A DNA stretch of 64,000 nt, from positions 178,641 through 242,640 of the forward strand of contig CABFPE010000872.1 in assembly GCA_900660155.1 (NCBI GenBank). The letters are read 5' to 3'. This stretch comes from Hofstenia miamia (Eukaryota; Xenacoelomorpha; Acoela; Hofsteniidae). Position 1 is the first letter of the stretch. Each line of letters starts with the position of its first letter. Below the pieces are notes generated by a model. It was not told the DNA's origin. It was given only the letters and a program-made list of their open reading frames with translations, and did no database searches. The position numbers and the translations under genes were made by a program. Of the stretch, positions 41,216 through 53,473 are shown piece by piece.

Positions 41216-41664
41216 TATCATAAATGGTCATTGTTTCTGCCAGAGCGTTACTCCGGATAAAATGGGGAATGACCCCCCGCCCTTTGATTTGGTAACTAAC
41301 AAAAAATGTAACTCAAAGTGATACTTATATCTATGTCTTAATTTAACAGTGTGGTAATGTATAGTAGTGTTACGTTCTATAATCCAATGTGAATAATATA
41401 TTTATATAAACCGGAAGTCAGAAAAAGAGGAATATTCTAGAGCAAAATTGTCTTTTTGCAAGAAATAATATCAACTAACAAGTTAACAAATACAACATTA
41501 ATAATTAGAGGCTTTACACAAAACTGACATTTTGGCTTCCTGCTGATTAGTTAATAAATTACGGCCTTGTTCTCATGGTGATCAAAAACGTCTTATTAGG
41601 ATTGCTATCGATAGTTCGCATCAAATCAAATCAAACCAGCAGACTTTAGCTCAATAATATCAAC

Positions 41665-42660
41665 CAGCAGTGGAAACGGGTCGACGCCAACCCATGGGTC
41701 GAGTCTAGCTAATTTACAAATTTGATAATCGTGGGGGTAGGTCTATTGGGAAACATACCTTAACACGATGCTGAAAAATTTTATTAAAGCGTATTGCTGT
41801 GCATGAGGTTGTTGAAAAGATTAACAAGTTTTCTTTGAAAATTTCGAATTTTTGAAAAAATATTTAAATCCTCTCTATACCTAATTTTCATGTATTTATA
41901 AAGGTTTTGAGGCCAATGAAACAACAAGGAACTTTGAATGTTTCTTAATATATGTAAAGATACTCCAACCCATTGAGGCAGGCCGTTCGCAAAGTCATAG
42001 TTCGCGGTGATTTCAGATTGAGCATAGCTTTAATAGTTTTTGAGCTATAAGCATTTAAAAGTTTTTTTATGAGATCATTAAAATTGTACAAAAATTCCCG
42101 GGTTCCATAGGTTTATTTCGGGGAATGACGGCTCATGCAATAACGTTTACATCAATTACTAATTAAATGCATAGATTTTAATGATACATTGAAATATTGA
42201 ATGGTGTATATTACATGTAACTGTTTTTTCGCATGAAAACTAATGCATAGCAAAGCATTTAATTTTCCCACTATTGTCTTGCAGGTAATGTCTGAAAACA
42301 CATATATTTTTGTTTGTTTTGGTAGCATGTGGCCGTTTTTAATCCTGATCTCAATTGAGATTAATTATTGCACTTCAAAAACAGGATTTCTTCAGACTTT
42401 AGACTGCTCCGTCAAACTTTTTGTCATGGTAAAAGATCGGCATTTATTTTATAAATGATTAGAGGCCTATCCGGATATATTCGGATTCGGATTCTTAGTA
42501 GTATATTATATGTTCTACCATTTTATTAAAGTCATTTTGTTAGTTTTACTTTGTTGTCCTTAGGGAGGCATATTAAATATTTTTAAATAACAAATCCTTC
42601 AATAGAGCCAAATAAGCAAGTTGGGTCCTGCCGGGTCGGGTTAGGGCCACAAAATATAAA
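41665..42660. repeat. MITE-like region of the TGGAAACGGGTCGAC family
   Basis: It starts cagtggaaacgggtcgac with the same core as at 2663. Iterated ccatgggtcgag words follow, and about 950 bp later ggtcctgccgggtcgggttagg marks a GC-rich patch that may be the other end. The interior is AT-rich with no supported coding frame. Confidence 0.35.
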
Positions 42661-42899
42661 TTCAAATGATGGCAATTACATGTGCTTTTTGCATTTTATG
42701 CGTGCGCTATATTTACATATCTTTGCTCATAAGTTTCACGGTGTGAAATAAAATTTAGTTAACTAAATTTTTCCACTTATTTCAGTCAATTTTGGGACGA
42801 GAATTACAAATTTGAGTGTTATTTTACACACTAAACTATACTTTTTGGGTAATTTGTATTCTAAATCTTAGAAAGCCTGCATATCATTACGTTGTTCCA

Positions 42900-43106
42900 T
42901 TAACGTCTAGGACTATTTACGCATTGGACCATTGCAATTATACCTTCTCTGCTATTATTTTCCAACAATATTTCATTAAACTCAGTTTCACTGTCATGAC
43001 GAGTCATGTTGGGTATCAGGATTGGAAAAAAATTTATTGAAATACCTTCATGCACCTTTTGCATTACATAACGACCATGCTCTGTGCTTATGAAAACATT
43101 ATCCAT
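42900..43106 (-). CDS. Possible small exon or gene, unidentified
   Basis: A minus-strand frame of 68 codons starting MDNVFISTEHGRYVMQKVHE and ending MVQCVNSPRR. The residue mix is balanced and unlike the chance frames around it. No family is recognised and no splice partners could be shown, so this is only a candidate. Confidence 0.2.
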   Translation of the reverse strand: MDNVFISTEHGRYVMQKVHEGISINFFPILIPNMTRHDSETEFNEILLENNSREGIIAMVQCVNSPRR

Positions 43107-43109
43107 GCA

Positions 43110-44370
43110 TTCTTTTCAAGCAACAGCTGCTTATAAATGCAAGACTTGTGTGAATTCATTCTGTTACATTTTTTGAAATTATTTTCTGAAAATCAACCCA
43201 TTTCAAATGTAGGGTTGAGGCAAATGAAATATTCTGAAGCATATTTAATGTTTTTGGGTATTGGATTTTGACACCCAAGTAATATATTCCTGCTGCCTTA
43301 CTATGTTAAAGTTCTAGTTAGAGATCGTCAAACTTTTTCATTTTCTATTCTTCATGTTTAGCATGAATTGAGAAACCACAATAGCTTTGAAGAAGGAGTT
43401 TCCTCATATATCCTGCTATAAACTCATCTTTTAAATCTGTAACTTACAGCAAATTTTCAAGGAACAAACTGATAGTGGATTTTCTTACACAAATTTACAA
43501 GATCTTCATTATTCTTCTCAAAAGGCTAAATCTTAGCATGCGACAATTTTCTTTGCTAAATTGTGGAAATGAGATATTGTTAGTGATGATGTCTACTCAT
43601 TTTCTGAAATGTCAATTGAGTGCTTTTCTTGAAAATTTTAACTGTTTGGGTGATAAAAAAGGCAAACTTACACCAATTACTCAATAAGAGAGTTTCTATA
43701 TGAATGGTTTTATCTAGAACATATTAAAATCTGCAATTTGGAAGTATAATTTGGCCTCATCTTCTGTAGGTTCAGACCAATGAAAACAATCTATTTATTA
43801 GTTATTTAATAATAAAATAATTGTTTGCTGAAAACTAAGAGTCTTGATAATATCTCAATTACAGCAATTAGAAAATGATCCAATTTAGACTATATTTTGG
43901 CCTCATGGGCTTTGAATGAACAGAAAAAATCTGCTGACATTAAAATTAATATAAAATTATGTGTCCATATGCAAATTATAAAATTGATTTGATAATTTTT
44001 GAAATCTCAATTATAATACAATTTCCGATTTGTATATTCAATCATCATCGTTTTTTGGCCTATAAACTTAATTTCATGATATTCCCTAAAGTATTGTTTC
44101 TACAGTGAAAATGACTTCAAATTCGTTTTTAGCAGTATCAAATTGACCAGAAGCACCGAAAAATGTACTCAACTAAGAAAAAAATAATGTTTTATCACCC
44201 TATATATGAATTCAGTAAGTTGAAAATAATTTGTCTAATTCGTGTAGCAGCTTAGTCTAACTTAAATGCTGTATTGATTTTTACTTGATAGTGCTCCGAC
44301 TGTAATATTTTAACCAATGAAAATCATTCTTACTAATAAAAGCTGCCTGATTTCATTATTCGTTCATTTC
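43110..44370. other. 5' flank of the intronless GPCR, AT-rich
   Basis: No recognisable gene or element. Phrases such as ttttggcctcat recur (about 43750 and 43900) with loose spacing, hinting at an old degenerate tandem repeat. Confidence 0.4.
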
Positions 44371-44375
44371 ATTGA

Positions 44376-45296
44376 ATGAATTCATCCGTTGCAAAGAATA
44401 TATGGGAAAACACTCCAGCTTGGAATATTGCAATATCAACAACAATAGTTTTACTTGGTGCAATTTTCAACGTCATCATTATTTCAGTTTACGTATTAAA
44501 CCCTCAATTGAAAAAAATATTTACAAATAAAATTATGGTGAGTCTTGCTTGTGTTGACTTCTGCACGTGTATATCTAAGTTTTTCAACATCTGGCTGCAG
44601 CCATTGCTGCCCATTCCTCCTGGCATTTTTGGCCACATATTTTGCAGTTTTATTCATACCACTTACTACATGTGGACATTCATTACAATATCTATATTAC
44701 ACGTAATTTTAGTGTCTTTTGATCGCTACGTGGCAGTAATCTACCCTGTAAGATACAAGTTATTGGTTTCGAAGCATGGTAACAATAACATTATGTTTGC
44801 TGTTGTATACCTAGCGGGTGCTTTGATAACAGTTGATACATTATTTGTGTTTAGTTACAAAAATAATCAATGCTACTATGAGTTAAACAGCTGGTCTAAG
44901 GTCAGCATATTGTTAGTCATGTATTGGCTGTTAGTTCAAACATTTGGCAGCCTGCTGATAATCATTACCATCTACTTGTGCATCATTCACAGAATGCTAA
45001 AGCGATACCATTCGAGTCAAAAGGGAAATAAAAGGCTGATGTTCTTGGCAGCAATGATAACTTCAGTATTTATCATATGCACTTTTCCTAGTTACATAAT
45101 ATTGTGTTTAAACAATGTGAATGAATCTTTCAAATTGGGTTTCAAATTGTCACTAGATGACGCTATTTATCATGTCAGCATCCAATTAGTGATTGCTTCC
45201 TCACTCCTTAACCCTTGCATCTACGCAATACAAAGCAAAAATTTCCAAAGAGCTTTGATAGATATCATTAACAACTTCACCAAATGCAAAAAATAA
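44376..45296 (+). CDS. Intronless rhodopsin-class GPCR (306 aa)
   Basis: Complete seven-helix class A receptor at the plasma membrane, signalling through G proteins. It starts MNSSVAKNIW with an N-glycosylation site (NSS). TM1 is IAISTTIVLLGAIFNVIIIS and TM2 lies around KIMVSLACVDFCTCISKF. TM3 begins after the conserved Cys (GHIFCSF) and ends in the full DRY motif, SFDRYVAVIYPVRYK. Loop 2 has the disulfide partner Cys in NNQCYYELNSW. TM5 is LLVQTFGSLLIIITIYLCII. TM6 carries FIICTFPSY in place of the usual FxxCWxP, and TM7 ends in the NPxxY motif as LLNPCIYAI with KNFQRAL as helix 8. The length is normal for amine- or peptide-type receptors, but the ligand class cannot be told. Single exon: either ancestrally intronless or a retrocopy. 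Confidence 0.92.
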   Translation: MNSSVAKNIWENTPAWNIAISTTIVLLGAIFNVIIISVYVLNPQLKKIFTNKIMVSLACVDFCTCISKFFNIWLQPLLPIPPGIFGHIFCSFIHTTYYMWTFITISILHVILVSFDRYVAVIYPVRYKLLVSKHGNNNIMFAVVYLAGALITVDTLFVFSYKNNQCYYELNSWSKVSILLVMYWLLVQTFGSLLIIITIYLCIIHRMLKRYHSSQKGNKRLMFLAAMITSVFIICTFPSYIILCLNNVNESFKLGFKLSLDDAIYHVSIQLVIASSLLNPCIYAIQSKNFQRALIDIINNFTKCKK

Positions 45297-45299
45297 TTT

Positions 45300-45860
45300 T
45301 TTATGTCCATAGTGTTTATTAGTGTTGCATTTTTACTACAAAAAAGTTATCCCAAAACATATCGTTCACTCGATATGGTTAAATATGTTAATAATTAAAT
45401 ATAAAACTACCAGGATTTTTTAACTAGAATTCTTAAATTCTGTTTAAAATTGTTGCAGACTCATTTATATCAAAAACATTAAATAAACTGAATTCAAGAA
45501 AGCAAAAACTTACGATTGCAAAGATTCTCGTAATTCATTTCTTGGTAGAAATATTGTAACCAGCTAAAAATTAAGTAGCTCAAATTTAAGAAGAAATTGA
45601 ATTAGTATAATATATATATATAATTTAAGTTTTGTCTATTACCCAGAAATTTTTTAAAGAACCGTCTATTGTGTTCAATTAGATCCTAAAATTTCATAAT
45701 AATGCACGAATAAACAGAAAAATACAGTTCGTGCTTTAAAAAATGTATGATTATAAATATCTAACTGCAAAACTTGATTCATATTGCCAGTTTATTATAA
45801 ATATTCACCATTTTGGAAATGCTTATCTAATTTTTTGCTGCATATAAAAATATATGTTAT
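45300..45860. other. 3' flank of the GPCR
   Basis: AT-rich, with aataaa words (for example about 45480) that could serve polyadenylation and a short (TA)n at 45611-45622. Nothing else recognised. Confidence 0.4.
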
Positions 45861-45866
45861 TTAAAA

Positions 45867-45948
45867 ATATTGATAAATCGTTGTTGGTTATAGTTAGGCC
45901 ATCAATCGTTATTTATCTCACTTAACGTTACAATACTATCTATGCCAA
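45867..45948 (+). repeat. Conserved 82-bp dispersed repeat, copy 1
   Basis: The sequence from aaatattgataaatcgttg to caatactatctatgccaa matches 58602-58683 with only two or three differences. The flanking DNA is unrelated except for a little AT-rich similarity on the left. Such tight conservation over a short block contrasts with the eroded repeats around it. Confidence 0.85.
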
Positions 45949-45949
45949 G

Positions 45950-47308
45950 ATTTTAAATTTTTTGAAAATTTTTTAAAGATCTGCTTTAACTACAATTTTT
46001 GTCATTTATGTACGTGGCATGTTATTATAGAAGTCCATTACGCATTTTCCTAAAAAAGACTTCATTCTCAACGGCATATCCAACATTTAATGTCAATTTA
46101 ATGCATTTCAGTGAGGGAAACCGGCAATTCCTAAATCGAGTGTATCCATATATAACTAACGTGCTTATGCCAAATGAATGCATTCTAAGTTGTAGTTAAT
46201 TGTTTTGTTTTACCGTGGTATTTTAAGTAGGGAGCAAAAAAATTCGCTAAGAAATCTTAATTCCTGATTACACATTTAATGCATAACTAGTTAATTAGAT
46301 TCGATTTGTTTTCTAAAAATCGTAGATTAGTAACTACGAAACAAGCTCGAACTAAGATCTTTTGCAATATGTTTTGAGAAATATGTTGAAAATACTTCAA
46401 AAATTTTATATTATTTTTACGCATAGCAAAAATATTTTGCTGAGAAATTGCATAATTATTCCTTTACTTTATGTTTTATAATTCAATAATATCAAGAAAA
46501 ACATTTTCACAGTGTTTTTTAATTATTGTAATCGAAACAATATTATTTTTTGAAATATTGATTAAAGTGAATTATCATTGTTTAAATTTGCATTTAGCAT
46601 TTTCTAATTAAAAGATTTTTTATTATTGTTCTTAACTACATTGCTATTTTATTAGTTCTTACAAACGTTAATGGAATTTTGTCTTCTTGTATATGTATTA
46701 CAAATTATTTTAATAGTGAATGCTATATTGAATTTATAAATAATTGCCATAAAATAAAATATTTTACAGTTTTGAGTACATTTATAAAATTGTTTTGGTG
46801 TTTTAACTTACAGGTTAGATGCAAATAAAGATTACAATAATATGATACTGATTTGCGGATATTCTCATCAGTAATAAGTTTTGACTATGAACTGTAACAT
46901 TAAATTTTTAGATAATATCTGAAATCAGCTTATAGTTGGAAATAATTTGCAGTAAACGTAGGGCTTGTAGAGAATTAAGGTTTCATTTTCATCACACTTT
47001 TTAATTCTGACTGACTTTACAATTTCGGTAATGTTGTAAAAAGATTATATTACTTCAAAAACAACTTCGAAGTTTGACATCATGCTTTCTCATAATTTTT
47101 ATCTATCATGCAAATATAACATAAGCGAAAATGTAATATTAATTCCTGACAATTATGACAGTTCTAAAAATCGGTTTTCCGCATAATTTTCTGAGATTCT
47201 TCTTGCTCAAATGTATCTCAACACCTTAGCTTTAATAAAATAATTAGCATTTTGTGCGTAAATTATGTTTGACAGAATTATAACTGGATTTTAAACAAAA
47301 CACCTATA

Positions 47309-47310
<2 letters not shown>
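45950..47310. other. AT-rich intergenic DNA, nothing recognised
   Basis: One 66-codon frame at 45999-46199 has no recognisable content. No repeats with definable ends. Confidence 0.5.

Positions 47311-47312
<2 letters not shown>

Positions 47313-47354
<42 letters not shown>
47313..47354. repeat. (TA)n microsatellite
   Basis: About 21 uninterrupted TA units. Confidence 0.97.
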
Positions 47355-47356
<2 letters not shown>

Positions 47357-48377
47357 GTCAATTGCTAACCCAACTCCGATAGCAGACTCTAATTTAAAAA
47401 ATAGAAAATCTTTAATTCTTTCAATTTTATAAATAGCCTATTTGCAGAGTTTATAATCGAAAACATTGAATTTTAATGATTAATCCCTTCCATGTCATTC
47501 ATCAATTGAATTTCATTAATTTTAGCTTATCCTCAGTGACATAATCCATATTTAATTTGCCATTTAAGACGTCAGAAAGACGTCCTAGGTGGTTGTAATG
47601 TGAATAAAAATGTTCCTTTCATGACGTTTTCGCGGTTGGCATGATCTTGTAAATCGTTCTGCTATATTTAGATTTGCTATGTAAAATATGAAATATGATG
47701 TTAATATGAAAAATAACAAAGAAAAGTAGAATTTGAAAACTATGTTTTTATAGTATTTTGACAAATTTCCCATGCGTTTCTTCATTGTCAAGATTAAAAA
47801 AATAAAGTATATTGATTAAAAAACTTCGATTTATAGAATAAAACTTTTGTTGAAAGTGCGGTGCACAATGAAAATGACATTTTAGTTATTGTTTGTAAGT
47901 TATTATACTTAACCTTGCTTTTTGAACTGGGAGAATTTTTTTCTAGCATGGTTATCTTTTTCTTGGCTTAGGTTTATTGGCTTGCATATAAAGTACACTC
48001 ATTTGCCATTTTATTTACAAATAAATCAGGGTATTGACAAGTGTCGCATATTTATCAATAATTAATTAGAGTCAAGTAATTAAACAATTTTTTCCAAGTG
48101 CGAATCATCAAGAATCCAGAAAAATCCAAGCATTTCAATATTTTCATTATATCAACATCAAGTTTTTCAGTAGCATGGAGATTTTATTTCACACTAGATG
48201 GCTTTAAGATTACATTTGATTTACTAAATAGTCCTTCAACTACTTCTCATCAGTTTTGTCAAATTGTATGCTAAAAAGGAATATTCAACTGTTAATTTGT
48301 TGAAAAAGCAAATAAAATGTTAATTCACACTTGACGATGTTAAAAAAATTACTATGAGCAAACAGTTATTAATTCAA

Positions 48378-49310
48378 TTACTTGTACAGAAATGAAATGT
48401 TGTCAGCATTTTTAAATGCAAGCATGTTATGTAGTTTTCCATACGGAAGTCCAATTGTAGAAAAGTATCCTTCCAATCCTCTACTTGAAGCAATTGCATC
48501 CACAATTGAGCAACATAAGCTTACAAGATCTTGATCGAATCCCAGTTTTAAACAACATTTCAACCACGCCATTTCGGGTCACAGTCTTGTAGTGCTCTTC
48601 AAACAATTACCTGTTGTATGACTGCACTTTCCCCATGTACTTGGTCAGCTCTGGAATATTGCCCGTACATACAACAACATCAATTATATACTATACTGCT
48701 TCTTGTGATTGATCCCATGGTTAGGAGGTTCAAAAGATTTGCCGCATTCACTATGGGAACCATGGCCATTTCCACTCGCCTTACAAATATTTCTGCTAAA
48801 TGCACATAAAAGATACTCGATATCTATCTCCAGAGAGTCAAGCACCTAGCCAACGTACTCTTGTCCTTTTCAAGAACTCTAGAATGTCTTAAATTGCTCT
48901 TATCAGCAAAATATCCTCCATATAGCGATATACAGATTCGCAAGATTTTGAATCAGTTAAGTAGAACCAGTTTTTGTAAAAGTATTCCAGAACATTGACG
49001 TAGCTATTTCAACGACTGTCACAAGCTGAAGGAGGGCGCAGAAGTTTCCTGCTTTTGAGATACACAGAGAATGCATGACTGTTACCAACAAACTTAATAA
49101 CAGCCTGAACTTTCTATAATAAAGGTTTGATATCCTTGTTGCTTAGGACATCTTGCGACAATAAGTTGACATTCGTAGGTATGGACGCTTGCTTTGTTTC
49201 TCAAGATTTGTCTCATTGAATTCCCGCTGGAAGCATTATCCATTACAATACTTGTGATTTTCACATCAATATTCACATTCTGCAAATTCAATTCGATTGT
49301 CAACAACACT
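48378..49310 (-). pseudogene. hAT transposase remnant (minus strand)
   Basis: Minus-strand blocks in hAT order. At 49094-49309, VKITSIVMDNASSGNSMRQI and HTYECQLIV correspond to the T-D-N-a...mR...gC.aH part of the RNase-H-like core. At 48378-48572, ASSRGLEGYFSTIGLPYGKL followed by HNMLAFKNADNISFLY corresponds to the C-terminal dimerisation region, usually SSag-ER-FStmG-i-s-lRnrL. The region between carries stops and frame changes. The usual Cys-His of the insertion domain is only partly kept. The copy is old and inactive; terminal repeats were not identified. Confidence 0.7.
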
Positions 49311-49351
49311 TACAAGGTACTCAGTCGTATGAGGGTTTTCTATTGACTAAT

Positions 49352-49459
49352 TATGTTATTACATACCAGTAGCGCAAGGAATATACATATACACATTCTC
49401 AGAACGGGCTTGTTACTCAATGTAGATCAGTCATCGATGGTTAACGTAGCATAGTTACC
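49352..49459 (+). repeat. 108-bp exact duplicate flanking a single N, copy 1
   Basis: Identical to 49736-49843, from tatgttattacataccag to gcatagttacc. Copy 1 ends immediately at the N at 49460. Confidence 0.95.
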
Positions 49460-49735
49460 NGCAGTGAGTGAAACAAAATTTAAACTTCTGTATGAATAAA
49501 TGAATTGTATAATAACCACCAGAGAAGCCTAATTCTATTTTTCAAATGAAAATGGTGTCTGTTGAAATCGCAGGGGGTTAATTCAGCTAGTCTCCCAGCA
49601 ATAAATACAAAATAAGAGTGACGTATATGTTGTGAGGTCATCAGCAATAAGTAACGTTTTTTTACAGGATTTGGAGGTTTTCAATAGGATGAGTTTCATC
49701 ATCATTTCTGATTTGACAAAGCATGGTTATTGTAA

Positions 49736-49843
49736 TATGTTATTACATACCAGTAGCGCAAGGAATATACATATACACATTCTCAGAACGGGCTTGTTAC
49801 TCAATGTAGATCAGTCATCGATGGTTAACGTAGCATAGTTACC
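49736..49843 (+). repeat. 108-bp exact duplicate, copy 2
   Basis: Identical to 49352-49459. Perfect identity, with one copy ending exactly at an N, points to a scaffolding overlap artefact and not a biological duplication. Confidence 0.95.
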
Positions 49844-51007
49844 CTATATCATATTTTTTACTTTGTACTTTTCTTGACTATTACACCCCCTCAGAAAGTT
49901 CTCCCGCAAATTTGCTACGATCTGGAATTGCTTCCGCCCACAATCTTCTTTTTGAAAGGCGTCCACACAGACTTCTTTGCTCTCACCATTTTCAGATCTG
50001 AAACATTCGAAAAAATGAGGTGTTAATTAATATTGGAGCTTCAATTTAACAGTAAATAACATGTTAAAAACATGACAACCTTTCTTCAGATGTAGCTGGT
50101 AAGGCTAGAAGTAGCATGATATCTCTAATTTGTCCAATTTGGAGGAACCCACTAACTGAAATCCGAGAAATCAATCTGTGAATTAAAGTATCAAGTAGTT
50201 CTGAGAAAAGTCATGTATGTATTTTCAAGTATCAGCCATCTCTATGCTCAAATACAATCACTTTGTCAATACTATATGAACTGAATTGGGATCACAACAA
50301 GATGCACCATTACTTGCAAATTTTGCAATTATAACGATTACAGGTAGATTTACAATGTTTTGCAAACAATATGTGTTAGTCGCCATGCTTTTCAAGTCAG
50401 AATCTCATTGTACCATTTTTTATTCGTAAGAAATCTAGATCATCCTATGAATGCACTTGATTATATTAGTTCATTTAAAGAGGATAAATTTCCTAGATAA
50501 AATTGTATGCAATTGCGATGCAAAGCAAATTCCTTGATACTATAGAATTGCTTTTTTGGCAGTGTTGATGTTTAATTTGCAACATTAGCATTATTAAACT
50601 AAAGTAAAAATTGCATACCATGATTCGCGTTTTTAGATTGTTTGGTTGCATTTTGACATTTTGTATGGCAACTTGAACATGGACACGGCCTCAATTTAAT
50701 TCAGAAAAGCTTACATGATACAACTTAAAGAAATTCCTGTCTTTCGTTAGAATATTTTGCTTTATGGCTTTGTCCCTGATAATAGGAATCTGTGATTTTA
50801 CACAAATGCCCCTAGTTGCATCTGTGCTTTTCATATTAAACGACAAGTTAGCTCAATTAACAATCTACTTGATGAACTATGTGTTAGTCAAACACCTTTC
50901 TATAACCCTTTCATTCAAAAATGATCCCGTTGCGTTGCCTGCATCAGTAAATGAAAAACAAAAACAATTTAAAAATGGAAAAAGTTGATGCCCACAAATG
51001 AATACTA

Positions 51008-52316
51008 CATGGCCGTAGACAGGTGGGGGCTTGGGGGGGCTAGAGCCCCCCAAATTTTGTAGAGTAATGGCTTGAGGACTATGATAGTTTTTCTTAAAAT
51101 TCAAAAGACGAGCAGGCCCCATCCGCGTTTGAAATCATAAATGTTATAAATTTTATTTAAGATCATATTTCAGATTAAAGTTTAACATTGATATTGATAT
51201 CATTTAGACCAGAGATTCAAGTGGGGCGGGTCAACCAATAGGCTTACAATTATACTGGAGGGAGTGCAACTAACTTTGTATAAGATATTGGGTTTACCAA
51301 ATGCTTTATAAAGTTAAAATTAAATGTTATTCTTGCTATTCAATCTAAATCAATATCAGTATGTGATGCTCAAAATGTTGTCTTAATGACAGTGAAAGCT
51401 TTAAAACAATGAGATCAACATCAGAATATGAACTGTTTTGGGAGAAAGTAGAAAGTGAAGCCAATTGTCTTCTTGGCATAGCAGAACCAAGAGTACCCCG
51501 CCACAGAAAAATTCCAAGACGCTATGAAATAGGAGAAAGTGTTTCTCAACACATTGTAAGCAATGCAAAGGACCACTACAGATTGATTTACTTTGAGGCC
51601 CTTGACCTTTCAATTGCGAGTATCCAAAACAGATTTGAACAAAAGGGATACAAAATGATGCGGAAAATTGAGAAACTGCTGGTTGATTTTAGGCCAAAGC
51701 AACTTCATGAGGATGGAAGTGAATTCTCTGATGTTGTAAATTTTTATGGTACTGATATTAACAAAAATCTTCTTATTGCACAACTAACCATTCTTCACCA
51801 AATAAACAATTGGCCATTTCCTGAACTCAGGTCACTTGTTGAATATCTCAAATCTAAGTGTGGCAGAACAAAAATATATATCTATTTGAAGTGGTGAAGC
51901 TTGTACAACTGATATTAGTAGCACCAGCAACAAATGCAGTAAGTGAAAGGAGTTTCAGTGCTCTAAGAAGGATGAAAACATGACTTAGATCTACCATGAC
52001 ACAAAAACGTCTAAATTGGGGCATGCTGCTTCATATACATAGTGAGAGGGCAGATTAATTGGCAATCTCAGATATTGCAAATGAACTATATTTCAGTCAA
52101 TGAAAGCAGACTGAGAGTTTTTATATACTTTCAAACATAAACATTTAATTTCATTATGAATTTTGTAAATAAGTTTATTTATTATAGTTGAAATTTGTTA
52201 ATTTAACAATATTTTCCCCGTTCAGTAAAATGCAATTAATTATTACATGAAACCATGCTGTTTGTTGAACTTCTCATCAGCCCCCCGTCCCAATCAAAAT
52301 CATGGCTACGGGCCTG
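51008..52316 (+). mobile_element. hAT transposon, internally shortened (ZMYM1-like type)
   Basis: The left end CATGGCCGTAGACAGG and the complement of the right end CAGGCCCGTAGCCATG form a short imperfect inverted repeat, both followed by G-rich then C-rich tracts (ggggggctagagcccccc near 51035; ccccccgtccc near 52280). Such GGCCGTAGCCA-type ends are common in animal hAT families. At 1.3 kb it is too short for a full autonomous copy. An 8-bp duplication could not be confirmed. Confidence 0.75.
51409..52059 (+). pseudogene. hAT transposase C-terminal part
   Basis: An open frame of 162 codons (51409-51897) starts within the transposase: RRYEIGESVSQHIV, then YRLIYFEALDLSIASIQNRF, a pattern shared with ZMYM1-like / THAP-type hAT proteins. 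After a stop, the continuation shows the hAT dimerisation signature VAPATNAVSERSFSALRRMK and RSTMTQKRLNWGMLLHIHSE, to a stop near 52059. The amino-terminal zinc finger and most of the catalytic core are missing. Few breaks suggest a moderately young copy. Confidence 0.82.
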
Positions 52317-53003
52317 TACTAGCATTGTCCCCATGTCAAAATAAACAATGTTTTGCTAAGTTTAAACCCTGTAAATGTGCACTTTTTCAAGTGCAAGTTC
52401 AGCTAGTGACTTAGCGAAAAGTTTGGCTTACCATCATGAATGATGTTCATCTAAGAAAAATTAAGAAGTTAAATTAGGGTTTGACTTGAGAATGGGTTTT
52501 CCTAATTCTACCCAGGTGCTATGGAAATGCAATTGGAAAAAATTGCAAACACTTGCTAAAAGAATTTTTTTCACAATTCTTTATGCAAGAAAAAGGATGG
52601 CACGTTGAATTATAATTTTCTAATTAAGTTCTGAAAAATATAGTACAGTTTTTCTCAGCACTTCCAATCGTTTTACATGTACTAGTATTTCATAATCGTC
52701 AGCAAAATAATAAAAAGAGGAAAAAGAAGAGAATAGAAAGTATGAAAGACTTTTTGTTAATTATTCTTTAAGCTTTTATATCGATTTGTAAAAAGAGCAA
52801 TATATATATTTATAACATTTACATGTCAGAAACGCATTTTTGATAATGAACAAAGCCAAAACAACTTATCTTAATATGTGGCATGTGGAAAGCCCCGGAA
52901 AAGTTACATATAAACAGAAAGTAAGGAAAACAGATACTTGTTTTAGTACTTTAACTAGTATTACTATCTCTACAGTTTCTAAGCAGTCCTTACAAATTAA
53001 GAG

Positions 53004-53062
53004 CCACGCCCACTGAGGATTAAGGATTAAGTCATATGTAGTTTATGTAAACTGTTGGCAGT
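53004..53062 (+). repeat. 59-bp exact duplicate ending at an N, copy 1
   Basis: Identical to 54085-54143, from ccacgcccactgagg to aactgttggcagt. The N at 53063 follows copy 1 directly and the N at 54084 directly precedes copy 2. Confidence 0.95.
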
Positions 53063-53074
53063 NAGTTTACATCA

Positions 53075-53473
53075 TACCGGCCACACGTTTGACGACCAAG
53101 AAACCAAAGATTCAACATACGTTACATGCAACAAACGGTCCCCTCAGCACCTTCTGTGATGATTTGGGGTTCTGTAACTGCGAATGGGCGTGCTGGTCTG
53201 CATTTTGTTCCTCACAACGAACAGTCACAGCCAAGGCCTACTTCAAAATAATTCAGGAGAATGTTCCCATGTTTATGCAGTTTTGCGGAACATCTCTACT
53301 ACAACAAGATGGTGCTCCTTGCGCCAAGGCTGTGAAACAGTGGATTGCACCACAAGATTTTCGGCTGCTTGAGAACTGGCCGGGAAACTCCCCAGTCCTC
53401 AACGTCATAGAAAATTGCTGGCACAAAAATGTCTAAATTTGGAAAGTGTTCTCAAACTTTTGGCCAGTACTGT
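53075..53473 (+). pseudogene. Tc1 transposase fragment fused to its 3' inverted repeat
   Basis: Blocks include WGSVTANGRAGLHFVPHN, TVTAKAYFKIIQENVPMF, the second catalytic region LLQQDGAPCAKAVKQW, and ENWPGNSPVLNVIENCW with the catalytic Glu (SPVLNVIE instead of SPDLNPIE). The protein breaks off after NCWHKN, where the DNA runs directly into the element end TTCTCAAACTTTTGGCCAGT and ACTG|TA. The last part of the transposase is therefore deleted. At least two frame changes. It belongs to the CAGTACTGGCCAAAAG-ended Tc1 type. Confidence 0.82.
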
